DNA of 64,000 nt from CALRQJ02 sp943370285 (GCA_943370285.1 CALRQJ020000010.1:62001-126000); one strand, 5' to 3'; shown: positions 15,755 to 25,711, counted from the first letter of the stretch. The notes: generated by a model not told the origin, from the sequence alone. A program made the numbers and translations.

Positions 15755-16495
15755 ATGACAACACTTGCATTTTACAACTTAAAGGGTGGTGTTGGTAAGA
15801 CTGCCTCTGCCATCAACCTAGCGTATTTAGCTGCTGCCGACGGACTCAAAACTTTAGTTTGGGATCTTGACCCACAGGGTTCTGCTTCTTTTTATTTGCA
15901 TGTGAAAGCAACTGCGAAAAATGAAAGTATTAAACTGTTGGGTGATGAATTGGACATTAAAGATGCTGTTCGAGACTCTCGGTTCGAAAATCTTTGGGTG
16001 ATACCGGCCGATATCTCTGCCCGAAATGCAGATCTGTTGTTAGATGATTTAAAACAAAGTAAAAAACGACTGAAAAGCTTGCTCAGTGGCTTAAAACAAT
16101 TTGATGTAGTGATATTGGATTGTCCGCCGGGTATTTCATTATTACATGATAATATTTTTAATGCAGTAGATTGGGTGTTGATGCCCAATATTCCTACTAC
16201 TTTATCTATTCGTTCTTACGAAACGGTAAAAACCTATTTTAAAGAAAACGAGTTGGATAGCAGTAAATTAAAATGTTTCTTCAGCATGGTAGATCATCGT
16301 AAAACACTACACCACGAAACCATGCAACAGTTTTATAATAACCGCATTTTCTTCAAAAACTATGTGCCCTATTTAAGCGATGTAGAAAAAATGGGAGTGC
16401 ATGAACAACCCTTATTTGAATTTGCGAACAGCAGTTATGCCGCAGGTTGCTACAGAGATTTATGGAAAGAAATCAAAAAAACTTGCTTAGGTTAA
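15755..16495 (+). CDS. ParA/MinD-family P-loop ATPase (orphan)
   Basis: A 246-residue protein with a deviant Walker A LKGGVGKTASAINLA (residues ~9-23), a switch I-like WDLDPQGSA and Walker B VVILDCPPGISLL. This is the ParA/Soj/MinD fold, which dimerises on ATP and moves cargo on the nucleoid or membrane. The MinD-type C-terminal amphipathic helix is not evident, and there is no ParB gene next to it. A role in positioning some other cargo, or as a regulatory ATPase, is therefore more likely than plasmid or chromosome partition. The gene begins 188 bases from the divergent gcvT gene. Confidence 0.9.
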   Translation: MTTLAFYNLKGGVGKTASAINLAYLAAADGLKTLVWDLDPQGSASFYLHVKATAKNESIKLLGDELDIKDAVRDSRFENLWVIPADISARNADLLLDDLKQSKKRLKSLLSGLKQFDVVILDCPPGISLLHDNIFNAVDWVLMPNIPTTLSIRSYETVKTYFKENELDSSKLKCFFSMVDHRKTLHHETMQQFYNNRIFFKNYVPYLSDVEKMGVHEQPLFEFANSSYAAGCYRDLWKEIKKTCLG

Positions 16496-16511
16496 TCATT
16501 AAATCATTGTT

Positions 16512-17054
16512 ATGAGAATTGTTTTTATCGGCTTCTTGCTGTTGCTATCGTTTGCCGTTACCGCACAACGAAGCGAAACCATTACCGACTCTACGCCTTA
16601 TATAAAAGACGGATTAGAAATCGGCTACCGAATATTAACTAACAGCACCAAAGAAGTGGGTGATAAAGGAGATTTTAGCCGATATGAAATCAATTGTTAT
16701 GTGGTTAATCGTACGGCAGATGCTAAAATTATCTTTTACAAAGAATCGGGCTTTTGGGGTAGTTCAGAACCTGAAAGTGCTTTAGATGATGTGGTGAAAT
16801 TTGAATGTTTGAATGCCACAGGAGCAAGACTTACCAGCAAAAATACAACGCTTGAAGCAAGACCTTGTTTTACCAATGCCCTCGTCGAAGACAAAGATTG
16901 TACCACCGGAAAAGTCACTAAAAATAGACGACGGGTTCAAATTGGGTACTATATCCCTGCAGGGGTAACAATTACCAAAAAAATTATCGTAATTGTGCCT
17001 CTAAACGAAAAGCCTGATGTACGGGTAAACCTACTGAAAGATTTTTCTGATTAA
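16512..17054 (+). CDS. secreted protein of unknown function
   Basis: A 180-residue protein with a signal peptide (MRIVFIGFLLLLSFA, cleavage after VTA). The mature part is mostly beta-rich, with three cysteines (NCYVVN, FECLN, RPCFTN) plus one in KDCTTG that could form disulphides. It ends in an Ig-like strand series (VQIGYYIPAGVTITKKIIVI). It starts 16 bases after the ParA gene and probably shares its transcript. No family recognised. Confidence 0.65.
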   Translation: MRIVFIGFLLLLSFAVTAQRSETITDSTPYIKDGLEIGYRILTNSTKEVGDKGDFSRYEINCYVVNRTADAKIIFYKESGFWGSSEPESALDDVVKFECLNATGARLTSKNTTLEARPCFTNALVEDKDCTTGKVTKNRRRVQIGYYIPAGVTITKKIIVIVPLNEKPDVRVNLLKDFSD

Positions 17055-17080
17055 TCACATCACTCCTTAACCAAAATTAC

Positions 17081-17812
17081 ATGCAAAGACAAATTACCTC
17101 TTGGTATAGCCCCGTTTTAAATAAAGAAATGCCCATTGTTTCTTATGGTCACTTTGGTTTTGCACTGCTCTTAGTACCTACGGCAGCAGCCGATTATTTA
17201 GAGTATGAACGCTTTCAAATGCTAGAAGCTTTAGCACCATTTATCAACTCGGGCAAAATGAGGGTGTTCAGTATCGATAGCATGAACAAAGAAAGTTGGA
17301 TGAATAATGAGATGTTAGGGGAACATAAAGCCATTCGACACAATCAATTTAACGAGTATGTGTACAATGAAGTAGTGCCTTTCATTCGCAATGCCACCAG
17401 CGCCGATACGATGATTTATGTTTCGGGTGCTTCTTTTGGCGCATTACATTCTATGAATTTGTTTTTGAAAAGGCCAGATATTATTAACGGCTGCATCAGC
17501 ATGAGTGGTGTGTACGATTTAACTGAATACACCAAAGGTTTTTGGGATGAGCAAGTTTATTTCAACAGCCCCATGCATTACATTCCAAACTTGCATGATC
17601 CTTATTATATCGAAAAAATAAAATCGAGTCACCACATTCATATTGCAACCGGCAGTGGCAACTTTGAAGATCCCGAATCCAACAAACGTTTTTCACAAGT
17701 ATTGTGGGATAAAGGCATTTGGCATGATTTTGATTTATGGGGTACCGACATTCACCATGATTGGCCCACCTGGAGAGCCATGCTGCCTTACATCATAGAC
17801 AATAAATTTTAA
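17081..17812 (+). CDS. alpha/beta-hydrolase, putative esterase
   Basis: A 243-residue cytoplasmic protein of the esterase-D/Fes-like alpha/beta-hydrolase group. The nucleophile elbow is SGASFGALHS (GxSxG with Ser), and a late histidine is in DIHHDWPTW. The strand order PIVSYGHFGFALLLVPTAA and NGCISMSGVYDLT fits the putative esterase fold. The substrate is unknown. It lies 26 bases after the secreted-protein gene and ends in its own terminator. Confidence 0.8.
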   Translation: MQRQITSWYSPVLNKEMPIVSYGHFGFALLLVPTAAADYLEYERFQMLEALAPFINSGKMRVFSIDSMNKESWMNNEMLGEHKAIRHNQFNEYVYNEVVPFIRNATSADTMIYVSGASFGALHSMNLFLKRPDIINGCISMSGVYDLTEYTKGFWDEQVYFNSPMHYIPNLHDPYYIEKIKSSHHIHIATGSGNFEDPESNKRFSQVLWDKGIWHDFDLWGTDIHHDWPTWRAMLPYIIDNKF

Positions 17813-17819
17813 ACCATCA

Positions 17820-17850
17820 GGGGGCTGTTTGCACAGCCTCTTTTTTATTT
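17820..17850 (+). terminator. terminator after the esterase gene
   Basis: GGGGCTGT (17821-17828) pairs with ACAGCCTC (17833-17840, one G-T pair) around TTGC, followed by TTTTTTATTT. It lies 8 bases after the stop codon. Confidence 0.85.
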
Positions 17851-17861
17851 AAATACAAAGC

Positions 17862-18872
17862 ATGAAAAAAATTATCGTATTCATTTTTGCAGTGGTGGTG
17901 TTGATGGCTTGCCAATCGAACAACAACACAACAACCAACACTTACTTTACAAATGTTGATAGTGGCGTACAAAGCGGTGGCGTTAAGATGATTACCATCA
18001 ACACAGCTAAAGGAAAGTTTAAAGTATGGACAAAACGAGTGGGCAATAACCCTCGTATTAAACTGTTATTACTTCACGGAGGCCCCGGTGGTACACACGA
18101 AGTTTTTGAATGCTTCGACAGTTTTTTACCGGCCGAAGGCATTGAATACATCTACTACGACCAGTTAGATTCTTACTACAGCGACCAACCCAATGACAGT
18201 AGCTTATGGACCACAGAACACTTTGTAGAAGAAGTAGAACAAGTGCGAACAGCATTGGGATTAACGAAAGATAATTTCTATTTACTTGGCCATTCTTGGG
18301 GTGGCATTTTAGCGTTGGAATATGCGTTGAAGTATCAGGATAATTTAAAAGGATTAATCATATCAAATATGATGAGCAGCATACCCGATTATGAAAAATA
18401 TAATGGTGTATTGCGTAGCAAAATGCGTACATCTTTGGTGGATTCTTTGCAAGCTTACGAAGCCAAAGGACAGTTTAGCGACCCTACTTATCAAGCATTA
18501 GTTTTTAGTGAATATTATACCAAACATTTGTGTCGTTTACCTGAGTGGCCAGAACCCATTAACCGAATGTTTAAACATTTGAGCCAAGGCATTTATGTAA
18601 CCATGCAGGGACCTAGTGAATTTAAAACAGGTGGCCGATTAATTACCTGGTCAAGAACAGCTGACTTACCTAAAATTAAAGTACCTACTTTAACGATTGG
18701 TGGTGAGTTTGATACCATGGATCCGCTACACATGAAAATGATGAGTGAAAAAGTACAGCAAGGAACATATTTGTATTGTTCAACCGGTAGCCATTGCAGT
18801 ATGTGGGATGATCAACAAACTTATATGAAAGGCTTAGTTGACTTTATGAAGAAAGTGGACAAAGGCAAATAG
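17862..18872 (+). CDS. proline-iminopeptidase-like alpha/beta-hydrolase lipoprotein
   Basis: A 336-residue protein with a lipoprotein signal (VVVLMACQSN, lipid-modified Cys ~17). It therefore sits in the envelope rather than the cytoplasm. The catalytic core has the oxyanion motif LLLHGGPGGTHE, the nucleophile elbow GHSWGG and a C-terminal GGEFDTMDP/GSHCSMWDD pair carrying the Asp and His. This is the tricorn-interacting-factor F1/proline iminopeptidase group (peptidase S33). A role in trimming N-terminal proline from peptides is a family inference; other small substrates are possible. Confidence 0.87.
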   Translation: MKKIIVFIFAVVVLMACQSNNNTTTNTYFTNVDSGVQSGGVKMITINTAKGKFKVWTKRVGNNPRIKLLLLHGGPGGTHEVFECFDSFLPAEGIEYIYYDQLDSYYSDQPNDSSLWTTEHFVEEVEQVRTALGLTKDNFYLLGHSWGGILALEYALKYQDNLKGLIISNMMSSIPDYEKYNGVLRSKMRTSLVDSLQAYEAKGQFSDPTYQALVFSEYYTKHLCRLPEWPEPINRMFKHLSQGIYVTMQGPSEFKTGGRLITWSRTADLPKIKVPTLTIGGEFDTMDPLHMKMMSEKVQQGTYLYCSTGSHCSMWDDQQTYMKGLVDFMKKVDKGK

Positions 18873-18910
18873 TTTATCGCTTTTAAAATACATAGCCCTT
18901 GGGGTTAAAC

Positions 18911-18978
18911 AAGGCAGATAGTGCTATCTAACTTTAACAAACAAAGTAATAGATGATAGCACTATCTGCCTTTATTTT
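18911..18978 (+). terminator. long perfect inverted repeat acting as terminator
   Basis: AAGGCAGATAGTGCTATC (18911-18928) is perfectly complementary to GATAGCACTATCTGCCTT (18955-18972), with a 26-base loop and a TTATTTTG tail. It lies 38 bases after the S33 lipoprotein gene and 27 bases before the next ATG. Confidence 0.7.
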
Positions 18979-18999
18979 GTAGTACCAACACTGCTCACT

Positions 19000-21387
19000 A
19001 TGCGTCTGTTTTTTATAGGGTTTTTCTTATGCCATTTTTTATGTTCCCATGCTCAACAAAATATTGATACATCATTTCAACAATATGTAGCTGCAAGGCC
19101 ACAAGAAAAAATACATATTCATTTTGACAGACATACCTATGCTGCCAGTGAAACTATTTTTTTCAAAGCCTATTTACAATCTGCCGGATCTCCTTCCTAC
19201 ATCAGTAGTAATTTGTATGTAGATGTTTATAATGATTCCGGTCATTTGGTTCAGCATACCATGTGGCCCATTATGGCGGCATCTGCAAGAGGAAATATTG
19301 ATATCCCCAACAACTATCGTTCGGATAAATTACACCTTAAAGCCTATACCCAATGGATGAAGAATGAAGGTGAAGATTTCTTTTTTAAACAACAACTCAA
19401 GATTGTTTCACTTTCGCCATCCAAAAAAATAATTTCCCAAAAAGCGGACATCAAACTTAAATTTTATCCTGAAGGCGGACATTGGATTTATGGCTTGCCT
19501 GCAAACCTCGCTTTTAAAGCAATAATGCCCGATGGCTTACCTGTAGCGGTGAAAGGAAAAATTGAAAATCAGAAAGGTGACTCCATTACAGATTTTAGTA
19601 GTTGGCATAATGGTATGGGTACTGTATTCATTACACCGGAAACAGGCATGAGCTATTTTGCCGTATGGAAATCGCAGGATGGCATAACACAAAAAACGGC
19701 GCTACCTACGCCTTTAGACCAAGGGGCAAGCATCTCCGTGAATCATGCTGATACCGCATTGAATTATATCATCTACAAATCAGCCAATGCTGCCCCAGCT
19801 TTTGATATGATTCATGTGTTGGCTACTATCAACCAACAAGTCGTTTATAAAGCCAATTTGAAAATGCTGAATCAGTCCATCATCAGTAAACAATGGAATA
19901 TTACCGATTTGCCAACGGGCATTTTACAACTCAGCTTTTTCGATGCCAATTGGCAGCCGTTTGCAGAACGAATAGTGATGTTGAATAATGATAATTTTAG
20001 TTTTAATGTTATTGTTCAAACCGATACTATAAACCTTCAGCCAAGAGGCTATAATACGATTGATGTTGAAGTGCCGGTGAGTTATGCCGCTAATATGTCG
20101 TTATCGGTGACCGATGCAGATGCAGAAAAATCTGCCCAACAAAACATTTACAGCTCCCTGTTATTACAAGGCGACCTTAGAGGATATATTCACGATGCAG
20201 CAAGTTATTTTTCTGACACCATGCAACAAGGCAAAGAAAAATTAGACTTACTCATGCTTACCAATGGTTGGCGACAATACAATTGGCAACAGATAATAAA
20301 TGACACCATTCCGGCTGTTCGTTTTCCGGCTGAGCAGACGTACATTAATTTATCTGGTAAAATAAATGACTTAAGCAAAAAACAATTGCAAAAAATAAAC
20401 AATTTATTTTTATTTACCGTTGGCAGTGATTCGAGCAGAAATATGTTTTTGGTTCCGTTAGAACAGTCTGGCCATTTTGCATTGAATGGTTTGGTCTTTT
20501 TTGATACCGTTTTGGTGTATTTACGGTATAATAATAAAATCAACAATAATTACTTTGATTATAGTTTAAACAGCAATATTGTATTGCGGCCAGATAGTAT
20601 AATGGCTATTCCTTTGCACCAATATCGTTTAGGTGATTCTACTGCAACAACTTTATCGAGGTATTTAGCAGAACAACATTTAAAGCAGGAACAAAATGGC
20701 AAATGGAATGAGTTAGGAACAGTGAAAGTAAAAACCACTGTTAAGAAAACAAGAATGGAGGAATTGGAGGAAAAATACACCAGTGCTTTATTCCGTTCGT
20801 TTGATGCTTATACATTTGATGTAGAAAAAGATGTGAATGCCATTGGCGGCAATAGTGTTCTTTTTTATTTGAGAGGAAGAGTTGGAGGTATCAAATTTAG
20901 TAATGATGCTTCAGGTGCGCCGCTCATTACATGGCGTGGTGCAGAGACTTCTATCTACCTCAATGAAGTGTTAACCGATGCTGCTGCCCTAGAGGGTATT
21001 TCGATGAATGATGTAGCATATATCAAAGCATTTCCGCCGCCATTTTTTGGCGGACAGTTTGGTGGTATTGGTGGTGCAATTGTGGTGTACACTAAAAGAG
21101 GCAGTGATAGTCAATCACCTGATCGTTCTCCTGGTATGAAAAGAAAAACTGTTGTAGGTTTCTCTACCATCAAACAATTCTATTCGCCTGACTATGCTAC
21201 AACAAACAGCACCGAAAAAGATTTAAGAACAACATTATATTGGAACCCAGCAGTACTTACTAATAGTGAGAACAGAAAACTGAAACTGCATTTTTACAAC
21301 AACGATATCACCCGCCGCTTTAGAATTGTTTTAGAAGGCATGAATGAAGATGGAAAATTGATAAGGGTAGAGAAAGTGGTAGAGTAA
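19000..21387 (+). CDS. MG2-like secreted protein with TonB-plug-like C-terminal region
   Basis: A 795-residue exported protein (signal peptide cleaved near SHA). Residues ~35-240 resemble macroglobulin (MG2-like) beta-domains, starting PQEKIHIHFDRHTYAASETI and YPEGGHWIYGLPANLAFKA. The C-terminal third (about 620-710) resembles a TonB-receptor plug, with YLRGRVGGIKF, TSIYLNEVLTDAAALEGI and GGIGGAIVVYTKRG, but no 22-strand barrel follows. Such plug-bearing, barrel-less proteins occur widely in Bacteroidota; their role is uncertain and could involve outer-membrane or periplasmic assembly. The stop codon directly abuts that of the convergent VIT gene (21387/21388). Confidence 0.75.
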   Translation: MRLFFIGFFLCHFLCSHAQQNIDTSFQQYVAARPQEKIHIHFDRHTYAASETIFFKAYLQSAGSPSYISSNLYVDVYNDSGHLVQHTMWPIMAASARGNIDIPNNYRSDKLHLKAYTQWMKNEGEDFFFKQQLKIVSLSPSKKIISQKADIKLKFYPEGGHWIYGLPANLAFKAIMPDGLPVAVKGKIENQKGDSITDFSSWHNGMGTVFITPETGMSYFAVWKSQDGITQKTALPTPLDQGASISVNHADTALNYIIYKSANAAPAFDMIHVLATINQQVVYKANLKMLNQSIISKQWNITDLPTGILQLSFFDANWQPFAERIVMLNNDNFSFNVIVQTDTINLQPRGYNTIDVEVPVSYAANMSLSVTDADAEKSAQQNIYSSLLLQGDLRGYIHDAASYFSDTMQQGKEKLDLLMLTNGWRQYNWQQIINDTIPAVRFPAEQTYINLSGKINDLSKKQLQKINNLFLFTVGSDSSRNMFLVPLEQSGHFALNGLVFFDTVLVYLRYNNKINNNYFDYSLNSNIVLRPDSIMAIPLHQYRLGDSTATTLSRYLAEQHLKQEQNGKWNELGTVKVKTTVKKTRMEELEEKYTSALFRSFDAYTFDVEKDVNAIGGNSVLFYLRGRVGGIKFSNDASGAPLITWRGAETSIYLNEVLTDAAALEGISMNDVAYIKAFPPPFFGGQFGGIGGAIVVYTKRGSDSQSPDRSPGMKRKTVVGFSTIKQFYSPDYATTNSTEKDLRTTLYWNPAVLTNSENRKLKLHFYNNDITRRFRIVLEGMNEDGKLIRVEKVVE

Positions 21388-22482
21388 TTACGCTACCGCC
21401 ACACCAATCAACTTACCAATCCCAAATGTGATAGCTGCTGCGGCTAATCCAAAAATTACTTGTCGCATGCCGGAGTACCATACATTTTTTCCGGTAAACA
21501 AAGTAATAGCTGCACCAATCAAAAACAATCCAACAGCACTCATACCTACACTTAATAGTATGGCTTGCATACCATTGGTAAATAAAAATGGTATCACTGG
21601 TATGATGGCTCCAATCGCAAACAGAATAAAAGAATACACAGCAGCTTCCATAGCTGAGCCTTGCAACTCTTCGGGATTGATGCCCAATTCTTCTTTCACT
21701 AAAACATCATGTGCTTTTGTTTTGTCTTGCATAATCTCTGTTGCCATCTCGTAAGCCTGCACTTCGGGTATACCCTTAGCAATATAAATCAGCGCTAGTT
21801 CTTTCCGTTCTCCTTCAGGATTATTTTCCAACTCCTCCATTTCAATCTGCATTTGGTTTTCGTACAATTCTTGAGAACTTTTTACCGAAATCCATTCACC
21901 CAAAGACATAGACAATGCACCTGCCAACAAACCCGCTAATCCGGCTAAGAGTACGCCTTCTTGTCCTGCTGTAGCACCTGCTACACCCATAATCAAACTA
22001 AAGTTAGATACCAATCCATCGTTGCCGCCTAATACAGCAGCTCGTATAGCATTACCTCCTACCGAACGATGTTTTTTTTCAAACCTCGACAATTGTGCAC
22101 CGGTAACTTTTTGTTCAGATTCTAAAATGGAACGCAGTATAGCTACATGTGTTGTTTCAGTTCCGCTTAATTTTTCTTGTTGTCTTTTTTTAGTACTGAT
22201 GACAGCATTGGCCAAACTTTTCTCAGTATCCATTAAAGCACCTAACACATAATCATAGCCAAAAATTTTACCAATTGTATTCAATGTTTTTGCCCGCCAC
22301 GATGGCTGCATCAAATTATCTATACTGATCTGCTCTTTGGCCGCAAATGCTACTGCATGGCTTTTTTCAATTTCACTCATCTGTCTAAACACATTGGCAA
22401 TAGTGGCATCGGCTTCTTTTTCTGCTAGTTTTTGGTATAGATAAGCAGCATCTATTTCGGTTTGCACATTTTTATTGATCAT
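21388..22482 (-). CDS. ferritin-like domain fused to VIT1/CCC1-type iron/manganese transporter
   Basis: A 364-residue protein. The start is set at 22482 (MINKNVQTEID); the frame opens to 22593, but that extension is not family-like. Residues 1-~135 form a rubrerythrin/ferritin-like four-helix domain with Glu/His metal ligands (QTEIDAAYLYQKLAEKEAD, MSEIEKSHAVAF). Residues ~150-364 form the VIT domain, with GGNDGLVSNFSLIMGVAGA and five hydrophobic helices. Erythrin-VIT proteins move Fe(II) or Mn(II) across the membrane, with the ferritin part binding or oxidising the metal. No iron-box operator was recognised upstream. Confidence 0.9.
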   Translation of the reverse strand: MINKNVQTEIDAAYLYQKLAEKEADATIANVFRQMSEIEKSHAVAFAAKEQISIDNLMQPSWRAKTLNTIGKIFGYDYVLGALMDTEKSLANAVISTKKRQQEKLSGTETTHVAILRSILESEQKVTGAQLSRFEKKHRSVGGNAIRAAVLGGNDGLVSNFSLIMGVAGATAGQEGVLLAGLAGLLAGALSMSLGEWISVKSSQELYENQMQIEMEELENNPEGERKELALIYIAKGIPEVQAYEMATEIMQDKTKAHDVLVKEELGINPEELQGSAMEAAVYSFILFAIGAIIPVIPFLFTNGMQAILLSVGMSAVGLFLIGAAITLFTGKNVWYSGMRQVIFGLAAAAITFGIGKLIGVAVA

Positions 22483-22677
22483 GGTAGAACGTTCATTGGT
22501 AATGTTTAAAGGTAGCAAGTTATAAGAAGGGATAGGTTGACAGTTATCATACTTCATACAACAGCAGTAATTCGCTTTGCCGAACAACAACAAATCTTCA
22601 CCGATTCCTTTTTTTATGAACGGTTTCTATAGCTAATTGTTTTAAGTAGCTTTATCACCTCCTAAAACTAAAACGCA

Positions 22678-25600
22678 ATGAGAAAATTAAAGCTGCTAAC
22701 AGCAGGCTTGCTGCTATCTGCTTTGTTGCATGCCCAAGAAACCTTTCCGGTGAATGGGGTGGCCGACAAACGAGATGGTTGTTATGCCTTTACCAACACT
22801 ACTATTGTAAAAGATGCTCAAACCACTTGGCAAAATGCTACGTTGGTGATTAGAGATGGAAAAATTATTGCCGCCGGAAATGGGGTGGCCGTTCCTAAAG
22901 ATGCTGTAGTTATTGATTGTAAGGATAAGTTTATCTATCCTTCGTTTATTGACATGTACAGCAATTATGGTATGCCTGTGCCACAACGTTCTACTGCTGC
23001 GTTCAACTTTTTTGCACCGGCACAACTTACCTCTAATCAAAAAGGGGTGTATGGTTGGAACCAAGCATTAAGAACAGATATTGAAGGTGCTAAAGTTTTT
23101 GCGAATGATGAAACAAAAGCGAAATCGTTGAGAGATATTGGTTTTGGTACAGTACTAGCCCATCACCCAGATGGTATAGCAAGAGGTACCGGCACGGTAG
23201 TAACCCTAGCCAACGACAAAGAAAATATGGTGATGCTAAAAGAAAAAGCATCGGCACATTATTCATTAAGCAAAGGTATTTCTAGCCAAAACTATCCTTC
23301 TTCTATGATGGGTAGTATTGCCTTATTGCGCCAAACTTATATTGATGCGAATTGGTACAAAAAAAATCCATCTGCCGAAGGCACTAACCTATCATTAAAA
23401 TATTTTAACGAGCAACAAAGCTTACCTCAAATCTTTGAAGCCAATGATAAATGGAATGCACTGCGTGCCGATAGAATTGGCGATGAGTTTGGTTTGCAAT
23501 ACATTATTAAAGCCGGTGGAAATGAGTACCAACGTATTAAAGAAATGAGTGACACCAAAGCAGCGTTTATTTTACCTTTAAGTTATCCTGCTGCAATGGA
23601 TGTTGATGATCCTAACGATGTTCGTTTTACCGGATTAGATGATTTGAAACATTGGGAATTAGCACCGTCTAACCCTGCTGCATTTGAAAAAGCAGGCATT
23701 ACTTTTTGCTTAACTACAGCCGACTTGGCTTCTCCGGCCGAGTTTATGGCTAACCTTCGCAAAGCCATGGAATATGGTTTGAGTGAAAAAGCAGCGATGG
23801 ATGCATTGACAAAAAATCCTGCTACATTATTGGGCGTGTATGATAAAGTAGGAAGCATTGATAATGGCAAATTGGCCAATTTTATTATTACTAACGGTCC
23901 TGTTTTTGGTGAAAAAACCACCGTATTACAAAACTGGGTACAAGGTGTAAAGTATGGTGTAAAAGAAGAAAGTTGGTATGATGTAAAAGGCAACTATTCA
24001 TTGCTTGCAAACAAAAATGGTAAAAGCAATGCTTTTCAAGTAGAGTTGAAAGATGGTGGTGTAGCCACTTTTATTGCTCAAGATACCCTTACCGGCAAAT
24101 ACAATTTTGATGGTAAAATGGTGAAGTTGAGTTATACAGAAGGCCGTGGTCCAAGAGCTACAGAAACCACTATGAGTGGTGTAAGCAATGGTGCTGTTTG
24201 GAATGGTAGCGGTCGTGATGGTGCAGGTGCTTATTTTACTTGGACTGCTAGTTTGGATAAACCTGCAGTTGCCAAATCGGACAGTGCCAGAACAAAAATG
24301 CCGGTACAAGTAGGCAAAGTAATGTTTCCTTTCTTAGGTTATGGTAACGAAGAAATGCCAAAACAAGAAACAGTACTTTTTAAAAATGCTACTGTTTGGA
24401 CGAATGAAAAAGAAGGCAAATTAGAAGGTGCAGATGTATTGGTGAAGAATGGCAAGATTGCTGCAGTTGGCAAAAATTTATCAGATGCTTCGGCGAAAGT
24501 GATTGATGCTACCGGCAAACACATCACCGCAGGTATTATAGATGAGCACTCACATATTGCTGCGGCTTCTATCAACGAAGGAGGACAAAGTGTAACTTCT
24601 GAAGTTAGAATTGCAGACAATTTAAATCCGGATGATATTAATATTTATCGTCAGTTAAGTGGAGGTGTTACCACTTCACATATTCTGCATGGTTCTGCCA
24701 ATACTATTGGTGGTCAAACCCAATTAATCAAATTGCGTTGGGGTGCAAATGATGAAGAATTGAAATTTAAAGGTGCTGATGGCTTTATCAAATTTGCACT
24801 AGGCGAAAATGTAAAGCGTACGGCTGCCACACAAGGAAATAACCGTTTCCCCGATACTCGTATGGGAGTGGAACAAGTGTTGGTAGATGCCTTCCAAAGA
24901 GCATCAGATTATCAAAAAGCAATGAAAGGCCCTGATGGAAAAAATGTTCGTAGGGATTTAGAGCTAGAGGCGTTAGTAGAAATCATGAACAAAAAACGTT
25001 TCATTACTTGTCACTCTTATGTACAAAGTGAGATTACTGCAACCATGAGAGTAGCTGAACGCTTTGGCTTTCCCATCAACACTTTTACCCATATTTTAGA
25101 AGGGTACAAAGTAGCCGACAAAATGAAAGCACACGGTGTTGCCGCATCTACCTTTAGCGACTGGTGGAATTATAAAATGGAAGTGGTAGATGCTATTGGT
25201 TACAATGCGGCTATCATGCATAAAGTAGGATTGAATGTAGCTATCAATTCCGATGATGCTGAGATGGCTCGTCGTTTAAATCAAGAAGCAGGAAAGATTG
25301 TAAAGTATGGTGGTGTAAGCGAAGAGGATGCGTTGAAAATGGTTACGCTAAATCCGGCTAAAATGCTGCATATCGATAACCAAACCGGTTCTTTGAAAGT
25401 AGGAAAAGATGCAGACATTGTACTATGGAGTAATCATCCGTTGAGTATTTATGCCAAGGCCGAAAAAACAATGGTAGACGGCATCATTTATTTTGACCGT
25501 GAAAAAGATGCTGAAAAAAGTAAACAAATGATGGCAGAAAAAACAAGATTGGTTCAAAAAATGGCTGCTGCAAAAAGAGTACCCGGCGGTGGTGCAGGTG

Positions 25601-25710
25601 CTGCAAATATGCAGCGTGCAAGACCAAGATTTGAAGTAATGCACACTTGTAGCGATCATTACCATAGCCACGGATTATTGGTGATAGATGCAGAAGAAGT
25701 AGAAGATTAG
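22678..25710 (+). CDS. secreted double-domain amidohydrolase
   Basis: A 1010-residue exported protein (signal peptide ends near LHA). It contains two tandem amidohydrolase-like halves. The first (~30-440) keeps the fold, but its metal motif reads Y94-S-N96 (FIDMYSNYG) in place of HxH. The second (~560-985) is intact: GIIDEHSHIA (His624, His626), a later TCHSYVQSE histidine and SDDAEM acid. A beta-domain links them. The first half is probably structural or a pseudoenzyme. Imidazolonepropionase-like enzymes of this group act on peptides or cyclic amides; the substrate is unknown. The next gene, 55 bases downstream, is a second amidohydrolase. Confidence 0.87.
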   Translation: MRKLKLLTAGLLLSALLHAQETFPVNGVADKRDGCYAFTNTTIVKDAQTTWQNATLVIRDGKIIAAGNGVAVPKDAVVIDCKDKFIYPSFIDMYSNYGMPVPQRSTAAFNFFAPAQLTSNQKGVYGWNQALRTDIEGAKVFANDETKAKSLRDIGFGTVLAHHPDGIARGTGTVVTLANDKENMVMLKEKASAHYSLSKGISSQNYPSSMMGSIALLRQTYIDANWYKKNPSAEGTNLSLKYFNEQQSLPQIFEANDKWNALRADRIGDEFGLQYIIKAGGNEYQRIKEMSDTKAAFILPLSYPAAMDVDDPNDVRFTGLDDLKHWELAPSNPAAFEKAGITFCLTTADLASPAEFMANLRKAMEYGLSEKAAMDALTKNPATLLGVYDKVGSIDNGKLANFIITNGPVFGEKTTVLQNWVQGVKYGVKEESWYDVKGNYSLLANKNGKSNAFQVELKDGGVATFIAQDTLTGKYNFDGKMVKLSYTEGRGPRATETTMSGVSNGAVWNGSGRDGAGAYFTWTASLDKPAVAKSDSARTKMPVQVGKVMFPFLGYGNEEMPKQETVLFKNATVWTNEKEGKLEGADVLVKNGKIAAVGKNLSDASAKVIDATGKHITAGIIDEHSHIAAASINEGGQSVTSEVRIADNLNPDDINIYRQLSGGVTTSHILHGSANTIGGQTQLIKLRWGANDEELKFKGADGFIKFALGENVKRTAATQGNNRFPDTRMGVEQVLVDAFQRASDYQKAMKGPDGKNVRRDLELEALVEIMNKKRFITCHSYVQSEITATMRVAERFGFPINTFTHILEGYKVADKMKAHGVAASTFSDWWNYKMEVVDAIGYNAAIMHKVGLNVAINSDDAEMARRLNQEAGKIVKYGGVSEEDALKMVTLNPAKMLHIDNQTGSLKVGKDADIVLWSNHPLSIYAKAEKTMVDGIIYFDREKDAEKSKQMMAEKTRLVQKMAAAKRVPGGGAGAANMQRARPRFEVMHTCSDHYHSHGLLVIDAEEVED

Positions 25711-25711
25711 T

